A stretch of DNA of 9,046 nucleotides, taken from Kiloniellales bacterium. Its GTDB lineage: Bacteria; Pseudomonadota; Alphaproteobacteria; Kiloniellales; JAKSDN01. This document shows, one piece after another, positions 8,839 through 9,046 of the stretch. Numbering within the stretch: position 1 is the first letter of the stretch; every line of letters begins with the position of its first letter. The stretch is from positions 1 through 9,046 of the forward strand of contig JAKSDN010001087.1 of assembly GCA_022360075.1 (NCBI GenBank), in the 5' to 3' direction. The notes beneath the pieces were generated by a model. That model had not been told where the DNA came from, ran no database searches, and saw only the letters and a list, made by a program, of their open reading frames with translations. The position numbers were made by a program, and so were the translations under genes.

Positions 8839-8872
8839 CGCCGAAGTCCTCAAAATCCGCTGAGCTTCGGCG
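8839..8872 (+). other. Inverted repeat downstream of tRNA-Ser (possible 3'-end structure)
   Basis: CGCCGAAG (8839-8846) pairs perfectly with CTTCGGCG (8865-8872). Inside, CTCA and TGAG can add 4 bp after a 2-nt bulge, leaving an 8-nt loop. It starts 10 nt after the tRNA CCA. No T-run follows, so it is not a standard intrinsic terminator, but it could mark or protect the precursor 3' end. Confidence 0.45.
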
Positions 8873-8954
8873 GTGCGACGAGCGCCGCTTTCGGTCTTTG
8901 GTTCGCGCCTCTTCTTCGTTCGCCGTGCGCAAACCGTGCCGCCCCGCTCGGCGC

Positions 8955-8984
8955 TTGGCAGATCTCCGCCGTCCGGGCTAGGCT
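8955..8984 (+). promoter_or_regulatory. Candidate promoter facing out of the right edge
   Basis: TTGGCA (8955-8960), 18 nt, then TAGGCT (8979-8984) resembles alphaproteobacterial housekeeping promoters. Any gene it serves would lie beyond 9046. The 218 nt after the tRNA show no convincing coding region; an open frame on the plus strand from 8664 to 8981 is only a translation through the tRNA. Confidence 0.35.
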
Positions 8985-9046
8985 CGCGCTCCAGAAATCC
9001 TCAAGCCCGGTCCCGCCTCGAGTCGCCGCCGCGGACGCGGCCAGAA

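Overview
The window is ordinary, GC-rich chromosomal DNA from an alphaproteobacterium. The protein signatures and gene order suggest a Rhodospirillales-like lineage. The order rplU-rpmA-GNAT-obgE-proB-proA-nadD-rsfS-rlmH-gpmI is, from general knowledge, a recurrent alphaproteobacterial neighbourhood. The species cannot be named from the sequence alone. I found no phage, IS, CRISPR, toxin-antitoxin or defence system.

Layout: all protein genes lie on the minus strand, so transcription runs from high to low coordinates. At the right end is a plus-strand tRNA-Ser(CGA) (8739-8828) with a plausible promoter. It is divergent from a gene for an Ntn-hydrolase of the NAAA/acid-ceramidase type (7580-8602), whose promoter would give a leaderless mRNA. 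A near-consensus sigma70 promoter (7512-7539) then drives rplU-rpmA, which ends in a clear intrinsic terminator (6498-6529). Beyond it lies a tightly coupled block, GNAT-obgE-proB-proA, with successive 4-, 4- and 11-nt overlaps. A palindromic REP-like intergenic element (2300-2380) separates proA from nadD-rsfS-rlmH-gpmI. gpmI runs off the left edge.

How the genes fit together: bL21, bL27, ObgE, RsfS and RlmH all belong to or act on the 50S ribosomal subunit, so the stretch is largely a large-subunit biogenesis and control cluster. Mixed in are two enzymes of proline synthesis (ProB, ProA), one of NAD synthesis (NadD) and one of glycolysis (GpmI). The RimJ-like GNAT is translationally coupled to obgE and may modify a ribosomal or translation-related protein, but that is inference.

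The points most worth checking are the histone-H1-like Lys/Ala tail on bL21, the GNAT start region buried in the rpmA terminator, the putative leaderless promoters, the catalytic spacing of the Ntn-hydrolase, and the REP-like element. None amounts to a new system.
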